Assembly (NCBI GenBank): GCA_934130355.1
Contig: CAKOXV010000003.1
Location: 31,996 to 95,995 of the forward strand
DNA: 64,000 nucleotides
Direction: 5' to 3'
DNA from: an uncultured Clostridia bacterium
GTDB lineage: Bacteria; Bacillota; Clostridia; TANB77; CAG-508
Shown here: piece after piece, positions 7,969-17,529 of the stretch
How the letters are laid out: every line of letters begins with the position of its first letter
How positions within the stretch are numbered: position 1 is the stretch's first letter
Program-made: the position numbers and the translations under genes
Notes under the pieces: generated by a model
What the model saw: only the letters and a program-made list of their open reading frames with translations
The model's database searches: none
Told to the model about the DNA's origin: nothing

Positions 7969-9567
7969 CTATATTTCTTTTGCGGCTTTTACTAAACCTA
8001 CAAATAATGGTGCTGGCTTATTAGGTCTTGATTTTAATTCTGGGTGGAATTGTCCTGCTATAAAATATGGGTGTTTACTATATTCTACGATTTCTACTAA
8101 TTTTCCATCAGGAGATGTTCCTGAACAAATTAATCCTGCTTTTTCTAATCTTTCTTTATATTCATTATTGTATTCATATCTATGTCTATGTCTTTCAGAG
8201 ATTTTTTTAGCACCATATAATTTTCTTGCAAGTGTTCCATCTTTTATTATACAAGGATAAGCTCCAAGTCTCATAGTTCCACCTTTTTTATCTATACCTA
8301 TTTGTTCATCCATAATATGTATTACTGGATTTTTAGTTGTTTCACTGAACTCAGCTGAATTTGCATCTTTTAAACCTAGCACATTTCTGGCAAATTCAAC
8401 AACTGCCATTTGCATTCCAAGACATATTCCTAAAAATGGAATATTGTTTTCTCTTGCATATCTAATTGTTTCAATTTTCCCTTCTACTCCTCTGTTTCCA
8501 AATCCTCCAGGAACTATTATTCCTTGTATTCCAGCGAATTTTTCTTTTGCATTTTCTTGATGTATTTCCTCTGAGTCTATTAATTTTATATTTACTTTTA
8601 CATTATTGGCAAATCCCGCATGATGTAAGCTTTCTATTACAGATAAATATGAATCTTCAAGTTTTATATATTTTCCTACAATCGCTATATTTACACTTTT
8701 ATTTCCTATTTGTCTTACTTTATCTATCATTTTTTGCCATTCAGTATTATCTGGCACATATTTGTCAAGCCTTAAGTAATTACAAATTTCTCGTGCTAAA
8801 CCTTCTTCTTCAAGCATTAATGGTACAGCATATAAATTGTCAGCTGTTTTATTTTGAATTACACTACTTTTTCTTACATTACAAAATAGTGCTAGTTTTT
8901 CTCTTATGCTTTCTGGTATGTCTTGTTCTGTTCTACATACTAAAATGTTAGGTTTTATTCCAAAACTCTGTAGCTCTTTTACAGAGTGTTGTGTTGGCTT
9001 TGACTTAATTTCATTTGAACCAAATATATAAGGTAATAATGTTACATGTACATATACTACATCTTCTGGATTTTTTTCTAACCCAACTTGTCGTATAGCT
9101 TCTATTATTGATAGTCCCTCAATATCTCCTACAGTTCCACCAACTTCTGTTATTACTATATCTATATCTGTATTTTCAAAACTATATATTTTTTCTTTAA
9201 TTTCATTTGTTATATGTGGTATTACTTGTACTGTTTTTCCTAAATAATCTCCTCTTCTTTCTTTTTCTATTACATTAGAATATATTCTCCCCATTGTAAC
9301 ACTTGAATTTTTAGTCAAATTTTCATCTATAAATCTTTCATAATGTCCTAAATCTAAATCTGTTTCTGCACCATCATCTGTTACAAAAACCTCTCCATGT
9401 TCATAAGGGCTCATTGTCCCAGGATCCACATTTATATATGGATCAAATTTTTGAATAGTTACTTTATATCCTCTATTTTTTAATAATCTTCCAATTGATG
9501 CTGCTGTTATCCCCTTTCCTAATCCTGATACTACTCCTCCTGTTACAAATATGTACTTTGTGTTCAT
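7969..9567 (-). CDS. pyrG: CTP synthase
   Basis: A 532-aa enzyme of normal family length that converts UTP to CTP with glutamine and ATP. The N-terminal synthetase domain opens TKYIFVTGGVVSGLGKG with the P-loop-like site. The C-terminal class I glutamine amidotransferase domain has the nucleophile motif GICLGMQMA and the catalytic His-Glu in GQFHPELKSRP. A GAAGGAGG ribosome-binding site precedes the ATG. Its leader contains a tandem GGGGACGGTCC repeat and, farther up, a terminator-like hairpin (9652-9696). rlmD follows. Confidence 0.97.
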   Translation of the reverse strand: MNTKYIFVTGGVVSGLGKGITAASIGRLLKNRGYKVTIQKFDPYINVDPGTMSPYEHGEVFVTDDGAETDLDLGHYERFIDENLTKNSSVTMGRIYSNVIEKERRGDYLGKTVQVIPHITNEIKEKIYSFENTDIDIVITEVGGTVGDIEGLSIIEAIRQVGLEKNPEDVVYVHVTLLPYIFGSNEIKSKPTQHSVKELQSFGIKPNILVCRTEQDIPESIREKLALFCNVRKSSVIQNKTADNLYAVPLMLEEEGLAREICNYLRLDKYVPDNTEWQKMIDKVRQIGNKSVNIAIVGKYIKLEDSYLSVIESLHHAGFANNVKVNIKLIDSEEIHQENAKEKFAGIQGIIVPGGFGNRGVEGKIETIRYARENNIPFLGICLGMQMAVVEFARNVLGLKDANSAEFSETTKNPVIHIMDEQIGIDKKGGTMRLGAYPCIIKDGTLARKLYGAKKISERHRHRYEYNNEYKERLEKAGLICSGTSPDGKLVEIVEYSKHPYFIAGQFHPELKSRPNKPAPLFVGLVKAAKEI

Positions 9568-9588
9568 TTATTCCTCCTTCTATGATAA

Positions 9589-9638
9589 TTTGGGGACGGT
9601 CCTTTTTTTCGCGAATTTGGGGACGGTCCTTTTTTTAC
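9589..9638. repeat. Tandem GGGGACGGTCC repeat in the pyrG leader
   Basis: TTTGGGGACGGTCC plus a T-run occurs twice in direct orientation, separated by CGCGAA. The same unit forms a 48-bp perfect palindrome at 43562-43609 between gatC and gatA. It is GC-rich against a very AT-rich background and non-coding. Confidence 0.85.
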
Positions 9639-9639
9639 C

Positions 9640-9696
9640 AAAAATAAAAAAATAGATTAAAACAAAAACTGCAAATTCGGTTTTTTTTTAATCTAT
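9640..9696 (-). terminator. Terminator-like hairpin upstream of pyrG
   Basis: On the minus strand ATAGATTAAAA pairs with TTTTAATCTAT, followed by a T-rich tract. It lies between the palindromic element and pyrG, so it either shields pyrG from upstream transcripts or acts as a leader attenuator. No pyrG attenuator consensus could be confirmed. Confidence 0.5.
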
Positions 9697-9792
9697 ACTT
9701 TATATTTATACCACTTTTTCTCATAAATTTCAAGTCTTTATTGCTGAAATAATTTAAAATTCTTTATTAGTTTGAATATATAAACAGCTTAA

Positions 9793-10096
9793 AAGCTTAA
9801 TTGGTCCATACATATATATTAAATAATGGAAAATTTTGTGCATCTAAACTTGAGTATAGAAAATCTTAGAGTGCCAAAAGAGGAATGTTCACGTCAAAAA
9901 TTAATATATTACTATTCAATGGCAAAAACATAGCTGGGGTCTTCGTCGGGGGTCTTTGCCTTATTTCATAGTAATATATTAATTTTGGGACTAAGTGAAA
10001 GAGGCGCTTTTGGCACTATTAGATTTTGTACAAAAGTTTAGCTTGTCCAAAATTTGAAATGTTTTCAATATATATGTATGGACCAATTATGCTTTC
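9793..10096. repeat. Long-palindrome intergenic element, copy A
   Basis: The two halves are imperfect inverted repeats over about 150 bp each. Ends carry AATTGGTCCATACATATATA and its complement; inner arms carry AGTGCCAAAAG and TTAATATATTACTAT; the centre is near 9935. No ORF. Arms are shared with elements at 35941-36424 and 59346-59590. Confidence 0.85.
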
Positions 10097-10129
10097 AAAC
10101 CACTTACATTTAAAATAGCAACTAAAATT

Positions 10130-10160
10130 ATAAAAATGGGAGTTATATTTCAACTCCCAT
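10130..10160 (-). terminator. Terminator of hsp20
   Basis: Stem ATGGGAGTT/AACTCCCAT followed by TTTTTATAA on the minus strand, 16 nt past the stop. Confidence 0.85.
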
Positions 10161-10175
10161 CTTTATTTTATTCTA

Positions 10176-10595
10176 TTATTCTCCAATTGGAATATATCTT
10201 CTTTCTTCTACTCTCTTTTCAGCTTCTTTTGGAAATTCTATTGTTAATATTCCATTTTTAAAGTTTGCCTTTATATCTTCTTCTTTTATATTTTCTCCTG
10301 CATAGTAGCTTCTTGAGCACATTCCTGAGAATCTTTCTCTTTGTAGATATTTAGCATGTTTATCTTCTTTTTCTTCATTTTTTGTTGCTGTTACTGTTAT
10401 ATATCCATCTTGCAATTCAATTTGGATGTCTTCTTTGTTATATCCTGGTACATCTATTTCCAAAATATAATTTCCATCTTTTTCTTTAACATCTGTTTTC
10501 ATTATTTTGTTTTCTTTTTGACTGAAAAATGGTTCATTGAAAACCTCATCAAAAATATCTAAACCATTTCCATTTCTTCTTGGTATCATCATCAT
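10176..10595 (-). CDS. Small heat-shock protein, Hsp20/alpha-crystallin family
   Basis: A 139-aa protein with a short N-terminal arm (IPRRNGNGLDIFDEVFNEPF), an alpha-crystallin domain (about residues 35-125, with YILEIDVPGYNKEDIQIEL and the FKNGILTIEFPK strand) and an IPIGE tail containing the I-x-I motif used for oligomer assembly. It acts as an ATP-independent holdase for unfolding proteins. AAGGAGG lies upstream of the first of three in-phase ATGs. The gene has its own sigma-A promoter overlapped by a CIRCE operator and its own terminator, so it is a single-gene HrcA target. Confidence 0.95.
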   Translation of the reverse strand: MMMIPRRNGNGLDIFDEVFNEPFFSQKENKIMKTDVKEKDGNYILEIDVPGYNKEDIQIELQDGYITVTATKNEEKEDKHAKYLQRERFSGMCSRSYYAGENIKEEDIKANFKNGILTIEFPKEAEKRVEERRYIPIGE

Positions 10596-10689
10596 AATTC
10601 ATTACCTCCTTATAATATTTCTATGTGTTGACACCTTGTTAGCACTTCTATAGTATTAACATTTTTGTTAATTTCTATTTACATTTAAT

Positions 10690-10731
10690 ATTATACATCA
10701 GTTTTTAGCAATGTCAATATATGAGTGCTAA
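10690..10731 (-). promoter_or_regulatory. hsp20 promoter overlapped by CIRCE operator
   Basis: On the minus strand TTGACA (10712-10717), 16-nt spacer, TATAAT (10690-10695). CIRCE TTAGCACTC-N9-CATTGCTAA (10705-10731) has one perfect and one two-mismatch half and covers the -35 box, unlike groES where CIRCE is downstream of the -10. Confidence 0.85.
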
Positions 10732-10762
10732 AATTCACAAAACTTTCACATTTCTTTGCTTT

Positions 10763-13421
10763 TTATTCTTGTGTACGCTTTTGCAAATATGTTGAATAAA
10801 ATGTTCTCTCATCTTCTTTATTACTTATTCTTTTTTGAAATTGAATAATAATTAATGGAAGAACTGATATTCCTAAAGTATATAACCATTGTGTATTTGT
10901 TAATGGTACTAATTTAAATACTTCAGCAAAATTTGGAATAATTACTACTATTACTTGCATTAAAGTTCCTAGTATAAATGCTCCTATTAAATACTTGTTT
11001 TCAAACATTCCGAACTTCGAATATTGTTTTCTCACTCTTTACATTAAAACTATGAACAAGCTCTAACATTCCCAAGCTAACAAATGCCATCGTTCTTGCT
11101 ACTTCTAATCCATACAATCTATTTCCAATAGAAAAACATAGTAAAGTTAAAATTCCTAACATTGTACCTTCGAAAAAGATTTTTCCCCATAGTCCATCAC
11201 TAAATAAACTTTTTTTAGGATCTCTTGGCTTTCTATTCATAATATTATCCTCAGGTGGTTCTAACCCTAGTGCTATTGCTGGAAGAGAGTCTGTAACTAA
11301 ATTAATCCACAATAATTGTATTGCTAGAAGTGGACTTTTTAATCCCATCATTAAACCTAAAAATATTGTTACTATTTCTCCAACATTTGTTGCTATTAAA
11401 AAGTGCACTGCTTTTCTAATATTGTCAAATATATTTCTTCCTTGTTTTACCGCTTCTACTATTGTTACAAAATTATCATCCGCTAACAGCATATCTGCTG
11501 CATTTTTAGCCACATCTGTACCGTTTAATCCCATTGCTATTCCTATGTCTGCATTTTTTAATGCAGGTGCATCATTTACTCCATCACCAGTCATTGCAAC
11601 AATTGCGCCTTTTTTTCTAAATGTTTTTACAATTCTGACTTTATGTTCGGGAGAAACTCTTGCAAACACAGAATATCTCATTATGTTTTTTTCTAATTCC
11701 TTATCACTTATTTGGTCTAATTCACTTCCTGTTATTGCTAAATCATTTAATCTTAATATTCCTAACTCTTTTGCAATAGCTTTTGCTGTAACTATATGGT
11801 CACCTGTTATCATAACTGTTTTTATTCCTGCTCTCCTACAAGTTGCAACAGCTTCTTTTACGCCTTCTCTTGGTGGGTCTATCATTCCAATTAAACCTAC
11901 AAATGTTAAATCATTTTCAATTATCTCACTATTTATTTTACTTGGCAATTCATTTACATCTTTATATGCAACTGCAATTATTCTTAGTGCTTTTTCTGCC
12001 ATTTCTAAATTTGTTTTTTCTATTTTTTTCTTTTCATCTTGCTGTAATTGTCTTATTTCTTTTCCATCTTTATATTTATTACACTTTCCAATAATAACAT
12101 CAGGTGCTCCTTTTGTTATTATTCTAAAACCTTTTTCTGTTTTATGAATTGTAGACATCATTTTCCTTGTAGAATCAAATGGTATATCTTTTACTCTTTT
12201 CATCTTTGTATATAATTTCTCTTTATCTATATTTTGAACTATAGCCTCATTTACAATTGCAGTTTCGGTAGCTTCTCCAATTGCTATTTTTTTATCATTC
12301 TCTCTTTCTATATGTACATCTGTACACATTGTTCCGAGTTCTAGAAGAAATCTCTTGTCTTCAAAATCTAATTTACTTGTTTTTAATTCTACTACTTTCA
12401 TTTTATTTTGAGTTAGAGTTCCTGTTTTATCTGAACATATAACACTACTGCTTCCTAATGTTTCAACAGCTGGCAACTTTCTTATTATACTATTTTTTCT
12501 TGCCATTTTAGTTACTCCTATTGATAACATTATTGTAACTATTGCTGGTAATCCTTCTGGTATAGCTGCTACTGCTAATCCAACTGATGTCATAAACATT
12601 TCTACAGGTGAAATTTGTTTAAATATTCCTATTATGAATATTGCTATGCAAATTATTATGCAACAGATTCCCAAAATTTTTCCTACTTCTGCAAGTTTTC
12701 TTTGAATTGGTGTTTCTGGTGATTCATCTGTAATAATTATTTTTGCTATTTTTCCTACTTTAGTATCCATTCCTGTTTCCGTTACAATTGCTTCACCATG
12801 TCCATTTACTATGATTGTTGATGAAAACACCATATTTATAATATCTCCTATTGGAAGATTTTCTTTCAATACTATGTTTCCATTTTTTAATACTGGTACA
12901 GTTTCTCCTGTAAGGCTAGACTCTTCTATTTGAAGCTCTGAACTTGATATTATTCTAGCATCTGCTGGTACATAATTTCCTGTTTCTAAAATTATAATAT
13001 CTCCCGGAACTACTTCTGTGCCTTTTATTGTTAAAATTCTTCCATTTCTTTTGACTTTTGTTACAGGTGCTGTCATCTTTTTTAGTGCTTCTAATGCTTT
13101 TTCTGCCTTTGCTTCTTGTATTACTCCCATAATACTATTAAAAACAACTATTGCAATTATAATTATTGAATCAATATAATCCCCTGAACCTTCTAATTTA
13201 GCAACTATTGCTGATATTATTGATGCTATTATCAATATAATTATCATGAAATCATTAAATTGCTTAAAAAACTTTACTATTATACTTTCTTTTTTTTCTT
13301 CTGCTAATTTATTTTCTCCATATTTTTTTCTTCTTTCTTCCACTTGCTCTTCACATAAGCCTTTTTCTATGTTTGTCCCTAAAACTTTTTCAATCTCATT
13401 GATTTCCTTTGTATGCCACAT
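10763..13421 (-). CDS. Cation-transporting P-type ATPase (Ca2+-type), read through a +1 frameshift at CGG
   Basis: Frame 0 runs from the ATG at 13421 to a TGA at 11001 (806 codons). The last membrane segments (FGMFENKYLIGAFILGTLMQ to IIQFQKR) continue in the +1 frame to 10763. Skipping one C at the in-frame CGG (codon 804, 11010-11012) gives about 885 aa, a usual length for bacterial PacL/YloB-type Ca2+ pumps. Features in order: N-terminal cation-ATPase domain, ESSLTGE actuator motif, AAIPEGLPAIV metal-site helix, phosphorylation motif CSDKTGTLTQNK, KGAPD nucleotide-binding motif, MTGDGVNDAPAL hinge, and four to six C-terminal helices. It exports cations using ATP at the membrane. RBS AAAGGAG precedes the start. 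Confidence 0.85.
11008..11013 (-). other. Candidate +1 frameshift site (GTT-CGG-A) in the P-type ATPase
   Basis: Sense sequence GAA GTT CGG AAT GTT TGA in frame 0. Dropping the C gives GTT GGA ATG TTT GAA AAC, which restores the conserved C-terminal frame. It is the only in-frame CGG I found in this gene, and a frame-0 stop follows three codons later. Confidence 0.75.
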
Positions 13422-13502
13422 AATAAAAACTCTCCTTTGTTTTGATTTTATATTTTATATTTTATTTATATGTTCTTGTCCTAATTTTATGAATAAATTA
13501 AA

Positions 13503-13531
13503 TAAAAAATCCCAGTAATTTCTCACTGGAA
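13503..13531 (-). terminator. Terminator of the sigma-fusion gene
   Basis: Minus-strand stem TCCAGT/ACTGGG followed by ATTTTTTATT. Confidence 0.75.
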
Positions 13532-13577
13532 TTCTTAACTTTTCTATTAATAATATCACCAATAGATTATATATTTT

Positions 13578-15200
13578 TCAATTTTTATTTGCATTTTCTT
13601 CTAATAATACATCTGTATTATCCACTTTTAGTGCAAAATAAGGTTTTTCCTTGTTTTCTTCTTTCAAATATAAAATAAAGTCATCATTATAAATAAATTC
13701 TCTACCTTTCTCTACAACAGCTTCTTTTAAAGCTTCTATTAAAGCTTCGCTTTTTACACTTCCACCATAATTATTTAATTCAAAATCTATTGTTTGAATT
13801 GCCTGTCTGATATACCAGTCTGTTCCTTTTATACTTCTTCCACAAAGTTCATCATAATTTATTTCATCATTAACTTTTATAAATGGAATGTTTAAGATAT
13901 CTTTTTTATTCCATTTTTTATCTCCATTATATTGTGCCTGTTTTTCTATCATTTCTTGATAATTTTCTTCGAAAGACTTATTTTCTCCTGTTGTTCTATA
14001 TAAATATACTTCTTCATTTTCTTTCGTTTTTAACTTTATTGCAAAATCTTCTTTTGAATTGTAAAATAATATTTCTATGTTTTTGCTTGCATCTTGCACT
14101 GTATCTGGCTCAATCCCAAAATATTTTACTTTTTCCTGTGAATCTCCAAATGTATTATCTTTTAGCGTAGGAAATCTCTCTAAATAATTAAATTCTTTTT
14201 TTAACATAGCATATAAAACATATGCCTCTGAATTTCCCCATTCTACTTTATCTAATATTTTACTATTTTCATTAAATTTTTGTTTTATTTCATTTTCAAT
14301 TTTATTTTTTAAGTCTAGTGTTGCTCCACCATGTGTTTTAAAATATGAATTAGGATTTAATTCATTAACTGTAAATAGTTGTTTATTTAGCTCATCTGCT
14401 AACTCTGATGGACCATCTACAAATTCTATTTTTCCTCCAATGACATCATTCATGAAATCATTCCATACTAAATTAAATGTTCCAACCCATACTTTGTTTG
14501 TATCTATTGATGATATTTTACTAGTGAATGTAGGCGTTATCTTAGCCTTTCCTGTGAAATTTTTTACAATTTTTACTGTTGCATATGCCCCTCCTGCAAA
14601 TAAAATGCTTAAACATAATACTGCTATAATTACCTTTGAAACTTTACTCATTTCATCAAATCCTTTCTTTATTAATATTTTTCGTAATTCTTTTTTGCCT
14701 CTATGGATAAGATTTTTTATACTTTGAATTGACTCACCAAGTATTTGTGCTGTTTCTTGATATGTAAGTTGCTCAATTTGAGTTAAATATATCGCATTTT
14801 TATATCTATCATCTAACATATTTATTGCATTTATTGTCTCTTTTTGTTTTTCTCTTTTAGTTATAATATCTGCAACATCTTGTTCCATCTGATTTAATTC
14901 ATTTGATAAATACTTTTCATTTATTTCTGCTCTCTTTTTTTCAGTGCTTATATAGTTATATGCCCTACTTTTAGCAACTAAATATATATAATATTTGAAA
15001 GTATATCCTTTTTTTATTTCATTCTGCATTACATAGACAAATACGTCTTGAGCTATATCCTCTGATTTCGGATAATCTTTCACTATATTATAAATAAAAT
15101 ATTGGATTTTTTCTTTATACTTGTTGTATAACAATTCAAAAGCTTCTTTGTTTCCTGATAAATATTCATTATATAATTTTATATCTAAATCTTTTTCCAT
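13578..15200 (-). CDS. ECF-type sigma factor fused to a membrane segment and large extracytoplasmic domain
   Basis: A 540-aa protein. Residues 1-183 are a complete ECF sigma-70 factor: sigma-2 (LLYNKYKEKIQYFIYNIVKD then SEDIAQDVFVYVM) and sigma-4 (QLTYQETAQILGESIQSIKN then LIHRGKKELRK). Residues ~188-211 form one hydrophobic helix (VSKVIIAVLCLSILFAGGAYA). Residues ~212-540 are a hydrophilic domain I do not recognise, predicted outside. The sigma part would thus be tethered to the membrane. An AAAGGA sequence lies 9 nt before an in-frame ATG at 14651 (MSKVSKVII), so a separate membrane protein could also be made from the same message. The window's other sigma gene (27601) has a separate overlapping membrane-protein gene, suggesting this is a fusion of such a pair. 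Start chosen at 15200 with an AAGG site. Confidence 0.85.
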   Translation of the reverse strand: MEKDLDIKLYNEYLSGNKEAFELLYNKYKEKIQYFIYNIVKDYPKSEDIAQDVFVYVMQNEIKKGYTFKYYIYLVAKSRAYNYISTEKKRAEINEKYLSNELNQMEQDVADIITKREKQKETINAINMLDDRYKNAIYLTQIEQLTYQETAQILGESIQSIKNLIHRGKKELRKILIKKGFDEMSKVSKVIIAVLCLSILFAGGAYATVKIVKNFTGKAKITPTFTSKISSIDTNKVWVGTFNLVWNDFMNDVIGGKIEFVDGPSELADELNKQLFTVNELNPNSYFKTHGGATLDLKNKIENEIKQKFNENSKILDKVEWGNSEAYVLYAMLKKEFNYLERFPTLKDNTFGDSQEKVKYFGIEPDTVQDASKNIEILFYNSKEDFAIKLKTKENEEVYLYRTTGENKSFEENYQEMIEKQAQYNGDKKWNKKDILNIPFIKVNDEINYDELCGRSIKGTDWYIRQAIQTIDFELNNYGGSVKSEALIEALKEAVVEKGREFIYNDDFILYLKEENKEKPYFALKVDNTDVLLEENANKN

Positions 15201-15285
15201 ATCTTACCTTGCCTTCATATATACAAACAAATGAAATTAAAAAAAGTTTCAAAATATTGTAATTTTTCTTATTTTATAAAAGTAA

Positions 15286-15320
15286 AAAACAGGAATCACT
15301 TTAGAGATAATCCTGTTTTT
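15286..15320 (-). terminator. Terminator after the 122-aa gene
   Basis: AAAAACAGGA/TCCTGTTTTT hairpin with T-runs on both sides, between the sigma-fusion gene and the gene ending at 15360. Confidence 0.75.
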
Positions 15321-15359
15321 CATTAGTTTTTATGAATAGTGTAAAGTTCACTTTTATGT

Positions 15360-15728
15360 TTAAGAAGCTTTTAACTCATCTAGCATTTTTCTTATTTTTT
15401 CTTTTTCGTTTTTTATTGTTTCTTTAAGTTCTAGATTTTGCTTCTTATATAAATTAATTAATTTTTCTTTATCTTCTTGAGACATATCTTCTTCTAGAAT
15501 TTTTCCACTCTTATATTCTCTTTGTAACTGTAATAGCCTTAGTTCTTCCTCATCTTGTTTTATAATTATATTATCTTTAAATGCATGTTCTTCAAGATTT
15601 GATTGATTTTTAAAATCTCTTGGTTGTGTTTCTATGCTATTGCTAGATTTTTTAAATAGTCTAAAAAAGAAATTTTTAATTTTATTAAAAAAGTTTCCTT
15701 TGTATTCTACCATTTTATTATTTTCCAT
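15360..15728 (-). CDS. Hypothetical charged coiled-coil protein, 122 aa
   Basis: Not recognised. Residues ~8-27 are basic and aromatic (YKGNFFNKIKNFFFRLFKK), possibly an amphipathic membrane-touching helix. Residues ~55-122 are strongly charged with heptad-like spacing (EEELRLLQLQREY to KNEKEKIRKMLDEL), predicted coiled coil. It starts 1 nt after the stop of the pentapeptide-repeat gene and is almost certainly translated from the same mRNA, so the two probably work together. A terminator follows. Confidence 0.75.
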   Translation of the reverse strand: MENNKMVEYKGNFFNKIKNFFFRLFKKSSNSIETQPRDFKNQSNLEEHAFKDNIIIKQDEEELRLLQLQREYKSGKILEEDMSQEDKEKLINLYKKQNLELKETIKNEKEKIRKMLDELKAS

Positions 15729-15729
15729 A

Positions 15730-17358
15730 TTACTCTCCTAAATTTTTAGAATCCTTTATATTTGCTAATGTCTGTACTTGTGCTTTTAATTGTCTAGTCT
15801 CTTGTAATGTATCTTGTAATTGTTGTTGTGTCTTTTCTTGTTGGGCAAGTTCACTTAAACTTTCTTTTGATGTTTGTTCATTAGCTAGTACAGTTATATC
15901 AATTTCACCTCTAAGGTATTTTCTTACAGTATCACGAACAGTTTTATCACATATTAAACTATGATTTGCTTTTAGATACTCTATACAGCTATCAACATCT
16001 TGTTCTGTTGGTTTTATTTCTTTTCCATCTACGACAATTAATGTAGATTCTAAATATCTTTTTTTTGCAAAAGGTTTTGTATATTGTTTATATGGTTCAA
16101 TATATTTATATAAACCTCTTATAATACCAGATCCCATCTTTTGTGCTTTTGCAAATGCTATTAAATCTTCTATACTTGTTTTTGAATTTAATATATATTC
16201 TTGTATTGATAATTGACCTTTAGCTAATTTTTCTGCTTTATCTAGTAATCCTAAATAATTTTTTCTTTGTATTTGTTCTTTTTCTGCTTGCTCATCTCTA
16301 GTTCTATCTTTATTATTTTTTCCATCTCTATTATATCCGTCTGCATCATATCCGTTTACATCATATCCGTCTGAATTATATTTTGTACCAGTATCTCTAT
16401 GTAATCCTTCAGCATTAAATCCTTTTTGATCAAATCCATCTTTATCATAGCCTTTTGAGTCATATCCTTTTTTATCATAACCATCTATGTCATAGCCTTT
16501 TTTATCATAACCATCTATGTCATAGCCTTTTCTGTCATAGCCCTTTCTGTCATAGCCTTTTCTATTGTATCCTTCTTTATCATATCCAGATTTGTTATAA
16601 CCCTCTCGGTCATAACCAGCTCTATCATATCCGTTTCTAGAATAACCTTGTCTATCATATCCATGCATATCATAGCCTTTTTCGTCAAATCCATCTTTAG
16701 CATAACCTTTAAGATTATATACCGTCCCAGTGTCTCTATGTAGTCCATCCATATCAAAACCGTTTTTATCATATCCATCTCTGTCATACCCATTTTGATT
16801 ATAACCATTTACATCATAGCCTTCTAGATTATATTTTGTACCTGTATCTCTATTAACACCACTTCTATTATATCCTTTTCTGTCATATCCCTCTCTATCA
16901 AATCCATAAAAATTATATCCGTCTGCATTGTATCCATCTACGTCATATCCTCTCAGATCATACGCAGTCCCTGTATCTTTATGTATTCCTTGTCTATTAA
17001 ATCCTCGAACACCATAACCTTCCTTGTCATATCTATTTCTGTCATACCCACTAGTATCATAGTATGTCCCAGTATCTTTATGTATTCCATTAGAATTGAA
17101 ACCATCTCGATCAAAACCATCTCGGTCGATTCCACTCCTATTAAATCCTTTACTATCATATCCATCAGGGTCAAATTTTGTTTGAGTTTGTATATGAATT
17201 CCCATTAAGTCAAACCCTGCTTTATCAATACCTTTTCTATTAAATCCTTCAACATTAAATCCATCTTTATCATAACCTCTTGGATCAAATTTTGTTCCAG
17301 TATCTTTATGTATTCCATCTTTATTAAATCCATTTTTATCATATATGTTCTTTTCCAT
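15730..17358 (-). CDS. Gly-Tyr/Phe-Asp pentapeptide-repeat protein, 542 aa
   Basis: Residues 1 to about 345 are tandem five-residue units of form G-[YFI]-[DNH]-x-x (for example GYDKDGYDRKGYDRKG), broken at intervals by GIHKDTGTKYD-type linkers. No signal peptide is present. Residues ~350-542 are a non-repetitive helical domain (LLDKAEKLAKGQLSIQEYIL then LIVVDGKEIKP) ending in a Gln-rich coiled coil. I know of no function. The repeat DNA is near-identical over 15-30-bp units near 16455-16560, so copy number should vary by slippage. Arg codons in the repeats are CGA or AGA, never CGG. The 122-aa coiled-coil gene follows by 1 nt. Confidence 0.8.
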   Translation of the reverse strand: MEKNIYDKNGFNKDGIHKDTGTKFDPRGYDKDGFNVEGFNRKGIDKAGFDLMGIHIQTQTKFDPDGYDSKGFNRSGIDRDGFDRDGFNSNGIHKDTGTYYDTSGYDRNRYDKEGYGVRGFNRQGIHKDTGTAYDLRGYDVDGYNADGYNFYGFDREGYDRKGYNRSGVNRDTGTKYNLEGYDVNGYNQNGYDRDGYDKNGFDMDGLHRDTGTVYNLKGYAKDGFDEKGYDMHGYDRQGYSRNGYDRAGYDREGYNKSGYDKEGYNRKGYDRKGYDRKGYDIDGYDKKGYDIDGYDKKGYDSKGYDKDGFDQKGFNAEGLHRDTGTKYNSDGYDVNGYDADGYNRDGKNNKDRTRDEQAEKEQIQRKNYLGLLDKAEKLAKGQLSIQEYILNSKTSIEDLIAFAKAQKMGSGIIRGLYKYIEPYKQYTKPFAKKRYLESTLIVVDGKEIKPTEQDVDSCIEYLKANHSLICDKTVRDTVRKYLRGEIDITVLANEQTSKESLSELAQQEKTQQQLQDTLQETRQLKAQVQTLANIKDSKNLGE

Positions 17359-17529
17359 ACCTAAACCTCTTCAAATATATTTATACATAAAAATCATAAC
17401 ATAATTGCAAAATTAATACAATAATTGTTACAAAAATGTCAAAAAAAAATCAACATTTGACAAATAATTGTTTCATATATTTTCTAAACCATTATATATT
17501 TAGAAAGATTGTAGATTTTATTGACATTA

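Noticed and set aside
8466..8951. 161-aa + strand ORF inside pyrG
   Set aside because: Leu/Phe-rich antisense shadow of a fully conserved CTP synthase; no RBS. The same applies to the many Leu-rich + strand ORFs opposite radA, gatB, gatA and the GlcNAc-1-P transferase gene.
16300..17340. Dense direct repeats, possible CRISPR array
   Set aside because: Periods are multiples of 15 bp in an open frame encoding pentapeptides, with no spacers and no cas genes.
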